Origin: Globodera rostochiensis
Lineage: Eukaryota; Nematoda; Chromadorea; Rhabditida; Heteroderidae
Reading direction: 5' to 3'
Assembly (NCBI GenBank): GCA_018350325.1
Contig: JAEVLN010000003.1
Coordinates: forward strand, 1,845,214 to 1,909,213
Length of the DNA: 64,000 nt
Position numbers and translations under genes: made by a program. The notes under the pieces were generated by a model that did not search any database, was not told the DNA's origin, and saw only the letters and a program-made list of their open reading frames with translations. This document shows positions 12,205 through 23,281 of the stretch, piece by piece (the first letter of the stretch is position 1; each line of letters starts with the position of its first letter).

Positions 12205-12603
12205 AGACGATTCGTTCCCGGCCGATTCGTTCACCCCCGATTCGTTCTCTTTTCAAAAGTTTTTTCGTTATAACTTCTTTCAAAGCTAACCAAATCAAAC
12301 ATTTTTGGTATCATTCGAAAGCTTACAACTAGTAGAAGCTTTCGAAAGCAAAAGCTAAGCGATTGGCCAAATCTCAAAAAAGTTATGGCGAGAAACCGTT
12401 TTTTTGGCCACAATTGGCCATAACTTTTTTTAAATTTGGCCAATCGCTTAGCTTTTGCTTTTGTAAGCTTCTACTAGTTGTAAGCTTTCGAATGATATCG
12501 AAAATGTTTGATTTGGTTAGACTTGAAAGAAGTTATAACGAAAAAACTTCTGAAAAGGGGAACGAATCGGGGGTGAACGAATCGGCCGGGAACGAATCGT
12601 CCT
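12205..12603. repeat. Long foldback (inverted-repeat) element, arms about 190 bp
   Basis: The left arm starts GACGATTCGTTCCCGGCC and the right arm ends with its reverse complement GGCCGGGAACGAATCGTC. The arms pair almost continuously towards a centre near 12400, through GTTATAACTTCTTTCAA, AACCAAATCAAACATTTT and AAGCTAAGCGATTGGCCAAA. I count only scattered mismatches. A transcript across it would fold into a near-perfect hairpin of about 190 bp. No ORF of its own and no clear target duplication. Confidence 0.85.
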
Positions 12604-12885
12604 CCGTCCCATTTTGGCCTCCCTGGGGGCGTCTACCATTTCTAAAAACCTTCAAAAAAAAGTACCATATTTTTAATTTTGGTTGCAAATTTCTTAAGAT
12701 TCTTTTTGAAAAATTTTGAATTTCCAAAAATTGAAAAAAAGTGTGGCGTATTGAAATTTATTTACGCATTGAAACGAATGCCTGATAACAAATTTTTGGT
12801 TTCTGATCTGTTGAAAATGAAAATGATCAGTCCATATGAAGCAAAAAACATCATTTTTAAATCTTTATAGTTTTAAAATTAAGTG

Positions 12886-15678
12886 ATGGTTATGGACCAA
12901 AATGGCACTTTTGCTGCTGACGTGGAAGAAATTGCCGCTGGTCACCACGTTACACCGGTGGACATGACAACAGCGACCAGCAAACTGCAGCTTGAAGTTG
13001 AACGCTTTTTTTTTTAGCTTCCACCAATGCATTGTTTTATCGAATTAGGCGGCAGAAGTGCGAAATCCAACGAACAAGCCGAATTGGACGTCCTATTTGC
13101 GCTCTCAGTTGGTCCCCCAAAACGAATACAATTTTATTGTGGCATTGGAAGCGGCAAAGAATAAGCAAGAAAGGGACGAAGTGCTGTGCCGGGACAAGAC
13201 CAATTCCGCGAGATGCATAATCAATTTGATCATCGAGGTGGCGAAGGACCAACTCATCCGTTACGTTCTCACCTTTTTCGACGATATTCTGCAGGTTTGG
13301 CGCGCTGGTACAAAAGCGCGGAGTCTGTCACAATAAAACGCTTTTTAGGAGGACAGGTCGCGGGTTGAAATTTTTCACGATTATGCACGACGACAGAAGC
13401 GAACGATTTGGTCGTGGTTTCAAGGAATTCTGACGCGCAATGACAGTTTTATTGTCAACCAGGTGCAAACAATGCGAATATTATACCTTGACAGAACTAG
13501 GCCCGTAGTTCAGAATTAACATAAATGCGAGACATTGGCTAGGAATTAAATGTTTTTAGGTGCCCCCCATTTTTCAAAAAAAAAATGTTTTCAAAGTCGA
13601 GTAAGTGGTGTTCCGGGTTTTCTTATGGTTTTTTCTCAAAAAACATTTAGAGCAGGCCCGTAGCCAGGGGGGGGGGCAGGGGGGGGCATGCCCCCCTCCC
13701 CCGAAATGAAATTTGAGAAAAAAAAACAAGAGGAGGGACCCTATTGTTTTGCACTTTTACAATTTTTGACCAATTTTCTTAACAAATTGCCATCAATAAT
13801 TCAAAAATTTTCTCCGGCGGCGCCTATCGGCACCGCCGACCCTTCCCATTCCTAAAACTTCAAAAAAAAAGGGCCGATTTCATAAATTTTTTGGTTGAAA
13901 ATCTCTTAACAAATCGAGTCAAAAATTCGAAATTTTCTCGGCGGCGCCTATCGGCACCGCCGACTCCCCCCCCCCCAACGGTAAAGCAGAATTCGCAAAA
14001 AAAAATGTGTGCATTTTTGAAAATTTCTTAACAAAAGTAAAAACGGAAAACAAACCCCCTAAAAAACGAACATTTTTTGGAAAAATTGCTTAACAAAAAT
14101 GCAATAAAAAGGAAGAAATACACCCCTAAGAACTGCCCCCTCCGAAAAAAATTCCTGGTTACGGGCCTGATTTAGAGGTAGGCCAACTTGGTATATGATA
14201 AACGATTTTTTACTTAAAGATGTCTGCTATCTTCTCCAAATTGGCTTGCTATGGTTCAATGCGTATGGAGGGACAGGAGTTGCAAGCGTACTTCAACTTC
14301 CTTCAGCAGGAGATGAAAAATTCGGTCAGCTTTTGGACTTTCAAATTAAAAAACTTTTAATAAATGAAAAGAAATCGTTTTTGCTATTACCGTAGGGCCG
14401 AGACTTTTGTCGGGATTTTTTAGTTCTGTTCCCGCACACTCCCAGAAATACTTTAAAAAATACCAATGCAAAGAAAAATTTTAAGAACAGACCAAACAAA
14501 AAGGGCTATAATTCTTAGTTTTAGGGCAACGATTACATAAATACTTCGGTTCGCTGTCTTCAAATGATGCTACGGAAGGAGAAATACCGCCGAAAATTCA
14601 TCGAATACGACGGCGTAAAAAGCATTCTTTTGGCTTTGAACGGTCGCGCCAACTTTCAACTTCAATACCAACTCATTTTCTGCCTTTGGTCCGATTGCAC
14701 TTTTTGTTTTTATTTATTTTCAACGGAATTTTGTTTAGGTGTCTTACTTTCGACAGCTACATTGCTCAATTTGTGCAGGGATTGGGCGTCATTCAAACAT
14801 TAGGGGATATTCTCTCCGAATGTTCCAAGGAGAAAGTGATCCGAATCATTCTCGCGACATTCCGAAATTTGCTGGAAAAAATTGACAGCAGGGAGGTGGT
14901 GCGGGAGTCGGCCCTCCAAATGGTTCAATGCAAAACTCTGAAGACTCTCGAGCTGATGGACGCCAAGAAGTTTGACGACCCGGATTTGGTAGGAATCGCT
15001 CACTCACTGTAATGCTTCATACTTTATATGATTCAGTTTATAGGTGGAAGACATTGAATTTTTGTCCGAACGTCTTCACGCTTCAGTGCAGGACCTAAGT
15101 TCCTTTGACGAGTATTGTGCAGAGGTCAGATCGGGCAGGCTGCAGTGGAGTCCGGTTCACAAATTGGAGAAGTTCTGGCGTGAAAATGCTCAACGATTCA
15201 ACGAAAAGAACTTCGAACTGATAAAGTCGGGGACAGAAAAAGAAAATAAATTAAAATGCGTTCAGAATACTCATCAAAATTCTCGAGAGCAGCAATGATC
15301 CGTTGCCGCTTAGTGTGGCTGCCCACGACATTGGCGAGTACGTTCGGCACTATCATCGCGGAAAAACGTCTGCTTGAATTTCTTGTCGAACTTCCTATAT
15401 TTCTTTTTCTTAAAAATTTAAGTATTGTTGAGCAGTACCAGGGCAAACAGGCCGTGATGAAGTTGCTGAGCGCGGAGGACCCAAATGTTCGATACCACGC
15501 ATTGTTGGGTAAGGGATGGAAGCGAAAGAATGTTTGAAGGTGGCACCTTTTCTATCCCATTTCAGCGATTCAGAAATTGATGGTTCACAATTGGGAGTAC
15601 CTTGGGAAGCAAATTGAAGTGTTCGATGGTGCGAAGGGCGCGGGGGAAGAGGCCAAAGAAGCGAAAAGTCGGACTTAA
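12886..15678 (+). CDS. vha-15: V-type proton ATPase subunit H
   Basis: Regulatory V1 subunit that couples V1 to V0 and silences free V1; an armadillo-like helical repeat protein. Exons: 12886-12996, 13049-13294, 13349-13462, 14220-14324, 14525-14688, 14739-14988, 15044-15225, 15266-15367, 15423-15508 and 15566-15678. Diagnostic stretches are [118 protein letters not shown] and [20 protein letters not shown]. They follow C. elegans VHA-15 in order, and the protein ends in a short charged tail. The intron 13463-14219 carries a hAT-type MITE. The first donor, GAA|GTTGAACG, is weak. ATG 12886 was chosen over 12892; both are in frame. Confidence 0.95.
13653..14169. mobile_element. hAT-type MITE, copy B, with 8-bp target duplication (in V-ATPase H intron 3)
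   Basis: Left end CAGGCCCGTAGCCAGG; right end in reverse complement CAGGCCCGTAACCAGG, one mismatch in 16. ATTTAGAG flanks both sides (13645-13652 and 14170-14177), a perfect 8-bp target duplication. The interior has two GGCGGCGCCTATCGGCACCG blocks, about 120 bp apart, and poly-G/C runs near the ends. No transposase frame, so it is non-autonomous. The exact duplication suggests a fairly recent insertion. Confidence 0.9.
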
Positions 15679-15959
15679 ATGAGCACTTTTTAAAATTGTG
15701 CGAAATTCCCTCTCCAAATAGTCAAACTTTTACTGTAAAAATTTCACCATTAAATAATTTTTTATGCTGATGCTTTGTGATTTTTCGTCTTCCAATTAAA
15801 CAACATTCACTGATCATCTTCCCACTCATTAGCCTATTTTATATTTTGACAAAATAATTTGAATGAACAATTTGTGGGCATCTTCGGTTTGTTTGAGTTC
15901 TTTTCTCTCTGCTACTTACTTGTTGATATGTTCAGCTTAATAAATAAATTGAACGACAG

Positions 15960-17266
15960 ATGTCCACACACTTGGCCACGCCCGCGTACAAAATTGACCA
16001 TCCTAGCGTATATCCTCCGTCGGAAGACACTTTTCTGTTGCTGGACGCTCTTGAAGCCGAACGAGGGGTTGTGCATTTGGAATACGTACAGTCAATAATG
16101 GACTTCTGTTTAGCGAATTGCTGCGCTCAATCCCTGCCTTTGTGTGGAGGTTGGCTGTGGGTCGGGCGTTGTTTCCGTCTTTTTGCAGAAGCTGGTCGAG
16201 GCCAAGCAGGAAGCCCATGCTTCCACTTCTGACGCGCAGAAGTGAGTCTTTCTGTTCGGAAGTTGTTTCGAATCGTTTCGTTTTTGCCCGCAAATTTCGA
16301 TGATACCAAACTCAAATGGACAGAGACAGTTAATGTTTTCCACCAGTCATCGCTTTTTTTCAAAAACTCGCCAAATGTCATATTCTGATGATTTGGCTAA
16401 CTCGTTGAAGATAGGGATGGCAATTTCATTGAATCATTTCAGTTTCCATGTTCAGCGCCAAATTATTTGCACCGACGTGAACTCACACGCTTTACAGTGC
16501 ACCCGGCAGACTTTCCAACTGAACGGTTTGACATCGACGCAACCTTTGTTGGTCTGCTGCAATTTGTTGAGTCCGTTGACTAAGCGACTGAGAAACTCCG
16601 TCGACATCCTTGTGATGAACCCTCCCTATGTGCTAACAGAAAAATCGGCACAAAGTGAACAGGTCAGAGTAATTACACGACCACCACAGAAACAGCGACA
16701 ATATAAAATCGTTTTAAGTCACAAAACGTTTTAAAAATGCACAAAATGGGACATTTTATGAATCTGTCCCTGGCCTATTTACCGATTGTCCGAATTTATG
16801 TCCGGGTTTTGGATCGGCCGGCCCAAATGGAAGTCAGACTAGGTTTCTACGCCTCCGAAAATATGTAGAAACACCTTTTTTCTGACTTGTTAATTTTATT
16901 TTTTTAGGAATTGTCCTATGCCGGTGGTCCTTCCGGGCGCGCGCTTCTTGACCAATTGTTGCCACATATTGCCAGCATTCTGAGTCCAAATGGCTTGTTT
17001 TACCTCGTTGCGCTCAAAGAGAATGGCGTCGACGAACTCATTTCCACCGCCACCAGGCAATTGTTAATTTGGTCCAATTAAAATAAATGTGTGTCATTTC
17101 CATCATTTCTAATTAAAGGGATCGGTTGGCTATCGAAGGCGCTGTGGTGATAGAGCGACAGTGCAGAAACGAACATTTGTTTGTGCTCCGGTTCACTCGC
17201 GCGGACGCGAGAAGTCCTTCCGCCCATTCGCCACTGACGGGGGAAGCGAACACAACGGCGGCGGCA
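15960..17266 (+). CDS. N6AMT1: N6AMT1/HEMK2-type class I methyltransferase (eRF1 glutamine methyltransferase family)
   Basis: With TRMT112, this family methylates the Gln of the eRF1 GGQ motif. The start reads MSTHLATPAYKIDHPSVYPP then SEDTFLLLDALEAE. SAM motif I is EVGCGSGVVSVFLQKL, motif II ICTDVNSHAL, motif IV DILVMNPPYVLTE (the NPPY substrate motif). Then come ELSYAGGPSGRALLDQLLPH and LSPNGLFYLVALKENGVDEL. The last exon resumes at 17119 after a GC-AG intron (17057-17118) and reaches NEHLFVLRF, where human N6AMT1 ends as LSVLKFTKS. There is no stop here. The frame continues through a Ser/Thr/Ala-rich linker into ATG12 at 17267. The first intron is ambiguous (a 28-nt or a 46-nt option). V-ATPase H ends 281 bp upstream on the same strand. 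Confidence 0.88.
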
Positions 17267-17643
17267 ATGACGGCAACTCCGATTCCAATGACAACAGCTC
17301 CCCAGAAGACACCGGCCAAAGTTACCATCCACCTGAGACCGGTCGGCGGAGCACCGCAACTCGAGGCGCAGTACAGAAAGTTGGCCACCAACCCCAACCA
17401 ATCGGTCGCCCACATCAGCGTAATTAAAAATGTTGGACAATGATATCTCAACCAATTTACTCCATTTAGCGTGTGCTACGGAAGTGGATCGGCCTTGGTC
17501 CAACCGACTCGTTGTTCCTGTTTGTCAATGATTCCTTCGCTCCATTCCCCGAGCACACCATTGGCAATTTATACGATTGTTTTGGATCGCGCGATAGTCG
17601 AAAATTGTACCTCCAATACAGTTTAACCCCAGCATGGGGTTAA
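17267..17643 (+). CDS. ATG12: Autophagy ubiquitin-like protein ATG12 (LGG-3-like), in frame with N6AMT1
   Basis: Ubiquitin-like modifier joined through its C-terminal glycine to ATG5; the conjugate, with ATG16, acts as E3-like factor for ATG8 lipidation. The internal ATG at 17267 would give MTATPIPMTTAPQKTPAK, then KVTIHLRPVGGAPQLEAQY. After an intron (AGC|GTAATT...TTTAG|CGT) it reads KWIGLGPTDSLFLFVNDSFA, FPEHTIGNLYDCFG and YLQYSLTPAWG. The FVN.SFAP, G.LYDCFG and terminal AWG match ATG12, whose glycine is exposed without processing. The stop is TAA 17641-17643. Upstream the frame is continuous with the methyltransferase, so the start could be either this ATG or 15960. It converges on BTBD9, with 108 bp between stops. 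Confidence 0.87.
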
Positions 17644-17751
17644 CGGAGCAATTTGCCGAATAAAGCCTTTATTTGCTTTGTGTCGAAATATGTTCAAAGT
17701 CTCAAGTAAATCGTCAGAGGGATTCAATTTTCTGGGAGTAAATTGAGGGAT

Positions 17752-20700
17752 TCAGTTAGAAGTCTCATGACTCTCCATTGGAGGCATCGATTCTCTGTCT
17801 CGGTTCTCCTCGTAAACTGTTTCCGAATGGGATGACTCCGATTCCGCTCTAAAGCCATAAATTCTGTGTAAAACAGCCGTTGTGTGAAACCTGCCGGACG
17901 AAGACCCTTCCTGCTGGTCAATGTCCCCAAAGAGCGAATGGTTTGGGCGCCCTTCCGCTTGTCTCTCCTCCCCTTCTTCCTGACTTCCCACTTCCTCCCC
18001 GACACCTGCTGCGATACTCTCAACAATCGCACCCAAAGCATTTTGACAAGACTCCAAAAATTCAAATTTCTCGACTGGTACAATGCCATTGGACGAAGTC
18101 TGGACGGTTGCAGACAATGCATCTTCGTCAACTGTGTGCGCAATTATACGCCGCAGTCGGGCAACTCGTTCCTCTTCACTGGCACTGTCAGTTTCCATTG
18201 CCGGGCACTCGAAGTGCACGCAATGGAACACTTCGTTTGCTGAATTGTGGGTGCCTGGAAAATGGCACCCATAAGGTCCCCTAAAAGAAATTGCGAACCC
18301 AATGCCACCTACCACCCACTCACCTACAATCCGTATAAATACGACTGGCTGTCGAAGGAAATGAACAGTTTGCCAACTTCTGAATTAAATGTGTTAACTG
18401 ATAAATTTAATGAGTCTATTGGCAACGTCTGGACTCTCTAAAATCGGGTCCCAGCAAATTCTTACCGACACTCATTAACCTCCGCTACTTTCGCCCATTT
18501 GCATTGGTCGGTGGACACTTCGATGTAAAACGAGTACCAACGATCATCGCAATCCCAAAGCAAAAGTCTGAAGAAATTATGTCACAATTATTTTTAATCG
18601 CCACACAAAGTGACCTCATTGTCTCGACAAGAAACGGTTGAGGTAACTGAACAACCAAAGCGCCACTTCCCAATTGGTGACAAGTGTACCTGAAACGGAA
18701 GAAATGTTATGAATGAATGAATCGTTAGACAAGGGAATTGGGTAGGAAGTGGAGAGGGGGAGACGCCCTCTGTTCTGACCAGGAATACAACCGGATTCTG
18801 GTTTAAGGACATTTTTGGGGCCGGAATGCCGGACTTTTTGGCCAAAAATCCGGTATTCTGTTAATTTCCCTTACAACGAACCCATCATCCCAATCGTAGT
18901 TCTTTGTGTCCCCATTGAGTAAGGCATTTCTGCTCCGTGACACGCCTTCCACAACAATGGCATTGTTCGCGATCGTCGCAATATTCAAACGCGGTACTTA
19001 AAATAAAAGATTTAAATATTTATTTTCCGTTATCTCGCTGCTTTCGCTGCAATAAAACAATATTTGAACTAAAAATATAATACAAAACATACTTTGCAGT
19101 GTGGTAGAATTGTCGATGGCACACGAATCTGTCACATACATTGCTTCAAAGCGGCTCAGTTGGAAAGTGTTGTTCACAGAACAATGTGTGCCGATAACAC
19201 TAAAAATGCATTTTTAATAATAATAAATAAAAACAAAAAAATCAAACGTTACTTGTTAAAGTAAAGAAAGGACTTGAGGACCGATCGAGAATCTCGATTG
19301 TCAGGCTTTTTTCTCGAAACCCCGATAAAATTACGTCGATCAAGATTAACCGAGAATCTCGTCGAAAGTACCGAAATTTGGATCGCCCTTTCTCCAATTA
19401 AAAATACCGAATGAATTTGACGACTCGCTCATCAAAGAGCAGATTTTGCCGCGATCGACAAACGTAGTGACTGTGGTCAATGACACGGACCCAGTCCACT
19501 TGGTCAACGCTGACCTAAAGCATTTCAAATCAATCAATCTAATTCTCGTTAAATGACAAAAAACTCACCTCAATGAAGTACGAATAAGTCCGTTGGTCGC
19601 GATCCATCAGATGAAGTCTTATGTTGTTGAGGATGAAAGGTCGACCCAATTCAATCTAAGCACAACACTCGAATCTTTAGTGATAAACCAAAAAACAAAC
19701 CGTTATTCCGGAATTCGTTTGATTTATCAAATGTTTGGCATAAGTGCGATCGATGGGATCGGCGGCCGACGTTTCATCCTCACTGGTCTTGTTTGACAGC
19801 AAAGCAGACCTAAAGTCGCCGCCGGTAACTTTGGCACCAAGCAATGGCGTGGCCACATTCGTTCCGGGAACTGCAAATAGTCAATACAAATAAACCAATT
19901 TCAGTCTGTTCAACTTTCCAAAGTTCGTTTGTTCATGGGTTTTAAGCGCTGTTCAACGTAACTCACATAAGAAACCGCGGTAATTAAGTTCCGAACTTCG
20001 TTTCGTGTTCTGCTCTTTGATGGCATCGAGAATTTGGTCGGCACTAAACAAATCGGAATCCCTAACGGGCCCGTACAGCTCGCCCATCTTGAGGAGAGAG
20101 AGTCGAACTTGTGAAAGCACCGAAGGGATGCAAGCGGACTGAATAAATACAAATTCCAAAATGTGTTTAGACGGAATTCCGACCTCTTCGGGGTGTGCAT
20201 CAATCCAATTGCGGACGGCAAAAAATATTTCCAATTCGGACGCACAAAAAGAGTTTCGGCCGAATACTCGGATGAATGCTGCGGCGGGTAATTGAAGAAA
20301 AGACTTAACATTTTGAAATTTGATCGAAAATTGAAAAAGCAAAACTTGTCCGGACAAAAGGTCTGAGGCGTAATTGTCGATGAAATCCAAGCAGGCGATC
20401 GCCAGCTCTTCGATTGAATATAAATGCGCAATTGTAAAAATAGAACAAACATTTCGGGCCTTTAGAATTGACTAAAATATGGAAATTAAATTTTTCGACA
20501 ATTTATCATCACAACCTTCAAATACTCCGGAATCGCGGCCTCAAGCTCGGAAAAGCCATATTTGTGGACCAAAGCAAGCATATCCAACACGAGACTGAGC
20601 TCAAGCGATTTGAGCTGCAGTTTCCCCGTGTAAATGTATTTGAGAACGGCCTAATCAAAAACAGATGAAAGATTAGCAAAATAAGCAGACAAAAAGCGAC

Positions 20701-21522
20701 TTGGAACGCTTGCACGGGCGTGTCAAACAAAGTGACTTCCTTTTCTGAAGACTCGCGCATTCCGCCGTAAAGCATTGCCCTGCAACGAGAGGTTAAAATA
20801 GAGCTCGGTTTTTGAAAAATCAGGATTTGGAAATGACCTGGATAAGGATTTACCAGGATTAAAAATTCTGATCCTGGTGCTTGGACGAAAAGACCGGTAT
20901 TCCGGATCCGGAAGAAAATCCTAGCCAGAGTCTGGTCCAGGTTCTAGTTAAAGAGTCTTAAATGTCAACAAAAAATGCAATAATGCAAAAAATTTGCAAA
21001 CGAATTGAAACTGAAGCACTTGAAAAGTTTTTCAACCCACTTGAAATAAGAACTCCGAGTGGCTAATATCACCCGATGGACGGGAAAACGTTGGCCATCA
21101 ACGATTAGCACCAAATCGCTGAATTCTTCGTTCAAATACAAAAAGGCGATTTGCTCAACAAGTTGAGCTGTGTTTTGAATTTCGCCATATGGACCTTAAG
21201 AGCCAATAAAAATGGAATAAACGACCAAATAACGAATTCCCACCAGTAATTGCAGCAGTAAACTCATTTAATAAAAGGAATTATTTTGGAGTATGAACGC
21301 GTTCTAACGAAAAAATGCCGTATTTTATGTACGAGTTCGCCCCATTACTATCCCAAAAAACACCGGCTGATTTTCGGAAAAATTCTGCGCACCAATGACT
21401 AACTCACTGAAACTGGACGTCCGATTATTCAAAGACGACGAGGAATTGAATTCTTGCAGGCTCCCAGCCAAACTTGCACAGCTTCCACAATTCCGCAGGG
21501 CGGGGTAATAATGTGTACTCAT
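17752..21522 (-). CDS. hpo-9: BTBD9 orthologue (BTB-BACK with two discoidin-like domains)
   Basis: Probable Cullin-3 substrate adaptor; BTBD9 is tied to iron and dopamine physiology and to restless-legs risk in humans. Exons on the - strand, in order: N-terminal MSTHYYPALRNCGSC; the BTB domain (FSDLVLIVDGQRFPVHRVIL, MLYGGMRESSEKEVTLFDTP); the BACK domain (SADQILDAIKEQNTKRSSEL then NYRGFL, 20000-20390). The first F5/8-type domain has IRLHLMDRDQRTYSYFIEVS and WVRVIDHSHYVCRS. The second has VEGVSRSRNALLNGDTKNYD, LGSGALVVQLPQPF and GTHNSANEVFHCVHFEC. A Glu/Ser-rich tail follows to TGA 17752-17754. These blocks are almost identical to human BTBD9. The N-terminal 50 residues differ from vertebrates. 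The ATG lies 174 bp after the SAP18 stop, so the two may be an operon. Confidence 0.93.
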
Positions 21523-21696
21523 CGACTATGTCTTTTTCTTGACAAATATGATTAGTTTTTGAAAATTGTGCTGTCAAGAATTTGTTTAAAATATTAGCAA
21601 GCCTGACAAACACTGTTCAGAACGCAAAAGGGAGAGCGCAAAAGAAGAATGCGAGATTTAACAAAAATGAATTCCAAGAAGAAAGATCGTCGTCCA

Positions 21697-22602
21697 TCAA
21701 CGCATATATCCGCCGCCTCCATAACGCGCGCCGCCACCTGCGCCACCAGTCGAGGAGACGCGGTCACGCTCCATGCCGCGTTCACCGCCCGAGCGACGGC
21801 CCGGGCCGCCGCCGTACAATGCCATCGGAGCGCCGTTCCCGCGCCCAGCCATTCCACCGGCTTCCGGAGGATTGATCACAACATCGATGAAGTCGCCCAC
21901 TTCAAATTTGCACTGGCTGAGCTGCAATTTTTGTTATATTTAGTTCTTCTACTCAAACCTCTAAATTCGGACGAGTGCCCGACTAACAATATTCTAGCCC
22001 TTACTCAGTGTCAGTCAGTCAGTAGCAATTCCGCATTCTATCAAAACGAACCGTTTTGTCGTCATCTGGCGATCTTTGTCCGCTGCTAGTAATCCCAACT
22101 TCGTGCATTGCATAACGTGCGGAGTAACGGTCCGGAGTAACTTTAGGTAATATGTTCTATTTGAATGGAGCGTTATTTGATTGTTGTACCGATGGCGAAG
22201 TTGAATTCGGTACCCCTACGTCTTGCGTCGGGGTTGACATCTTTGATGAGCGATGTTAGTTCCTTCAGAGTACAATCCACCCTTAAAAATAAATAATTAA
22301 AAATCAACCCAAAAAAAATCAAAACAAAACGCACTCCCTGCATCAAAAAATATTGTTAATGTCGAAAAATGTCCAAACTTCACCACGTGTAAATTTGAAG
22401 CTCATTTGGAGGTACAGAGCCACGCGCGTATTCGCCAGTCGAATTATGGCGTCCGTGAGCGCAAAAAATCCGCAAAAGCAGTGGACACATCTAAAAAACA
22501 AGAAAAATCAAAATAAACTAAAAAAGCAAAAACAACTTTTTCTCGGTCAATGGTTTTTTCGATTGGCACCTCCACTTGAGACACAACGTGTGAAGAAGAC
22601 AT
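21697..22602 (-). CDS. SAP18: SAP18, Sin3/ASAP complex subunit, with Gly/Arg-rich C-terminal tail
   Basis: SAP18 is a ubiquitin-like-fold subunit of the Sin3-HDAC and the ASAP/PSAP splicing complexes. Exon 1 starts at 22602 (MSSSHVVSQVEVPIEKTIDR), then MCPLLLRIFCAHGRHNSTGE, GSVPPNELQIYTW, TLKELTSLIKDVNPDARRRG, TEFNFAI, KVTPDRYSARYAMHEVG and KFEVGDFIDVVINPPEAGG. All match human SAP18 in order. In human the protein ends soon after ITPPNRAPPPSGRMRPY. Here about 55 more residues follow, rich in Gly and Arg (GRGNGAPMALYGGGPGRRSG, ARYGGGGYMR). The tail is RGG-like and so could bind RNA or be arginine-methylated. Stop TGA at 21697-21699. Confidence 0.93.
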
Positions 22603-23281
22603 AACGCAAAATCAGAATAAAAGGCTCAATCTCGAAATACAAGTAAAAATGACATTAAATATTTCGTAAAAACCAATTGCGGTTGCGGTTAACTGCACCG
22701 GCACGATCGGGGCGCTAGACAAAACTAAACCAAGCTTGGTCTAAGCTAAGCTTAGCCAAGCTTAGGCTTAGGTCTATGCCTAACAAACTCCAAGCCAGGG
22801 TGGCTTAGGCTTAGGCTTAAGCTAAGCTTACATAATCTTAGATTCAGTACGGGACTGAATCGGCACTCAGGTTGGGATTCGGACCGGTAGTCATCGGTAG
22901 CATTATTTTTGAACGAAATGCCAATTTAGCGAGTTTTTGTTTTTTGAGTTTAGTTGAGAAAAGGGTTTTCAAATCCAAACGAAATTGAAACGTCGCATTT
23001 TTGTTAGATGTGCCGGATTGCCGTCCAATCAAATGCAAATAGGTATTTGAAACGACCTTAATTACCGATTTTATCATTTACATTTGTGTCATTTCTCCGC
23101 CCATCTCTCCCTTTGTGCGATTTCCCAGTCATTCGCTTTTTAATTCTTATTTTATTCGCTTTCAACTGCAATTCCGTTTACATTGTTCATCGCTGTGACC
23201 CTTATCACATTTAAATTGCATATACTTTTATAAGTACGTTTAAGATAAAGATACATAATTGCTTGAACGCATTTGCTAAAA
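22603..23281. other. Divergent intergenic region SAP18 / NUF2 with TTAGGC/AAGCTTAG-rich patch
   Basis: Head-to-head promoters for SAP18 and NUF2. At about 22730-22840 there are repeated GGCTTAGGCTTAGG and AAGCTAAGCTTA words. TTAGGC is the nematode telomere unit, but here it is interspersed and partly palindromic. No gene is seen. Confidence 0.5.

Noticed and set aside
12679..12870. 63-codon + frame (LKFIYALKRMPDNKFLVSDL)
   Set aside because: It lies just before the V-ATPase H start next to repeat DNA, ends in its own stop and has no family match I can name.
13186..13368. Alternative frame through V-ATPase H exon 2 and intron 2
   Set aside because: The in-phase exon joins 13049-13294 and 13349-13462 recover conserved subunit H sequence instead.
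17880..18284. 134-codon + frame over the BTBD9 last exon
   Set aside because: It is antisense to the conserved BTBD9 C-terminal exon (GTHNSANEVFHCVHFEC).
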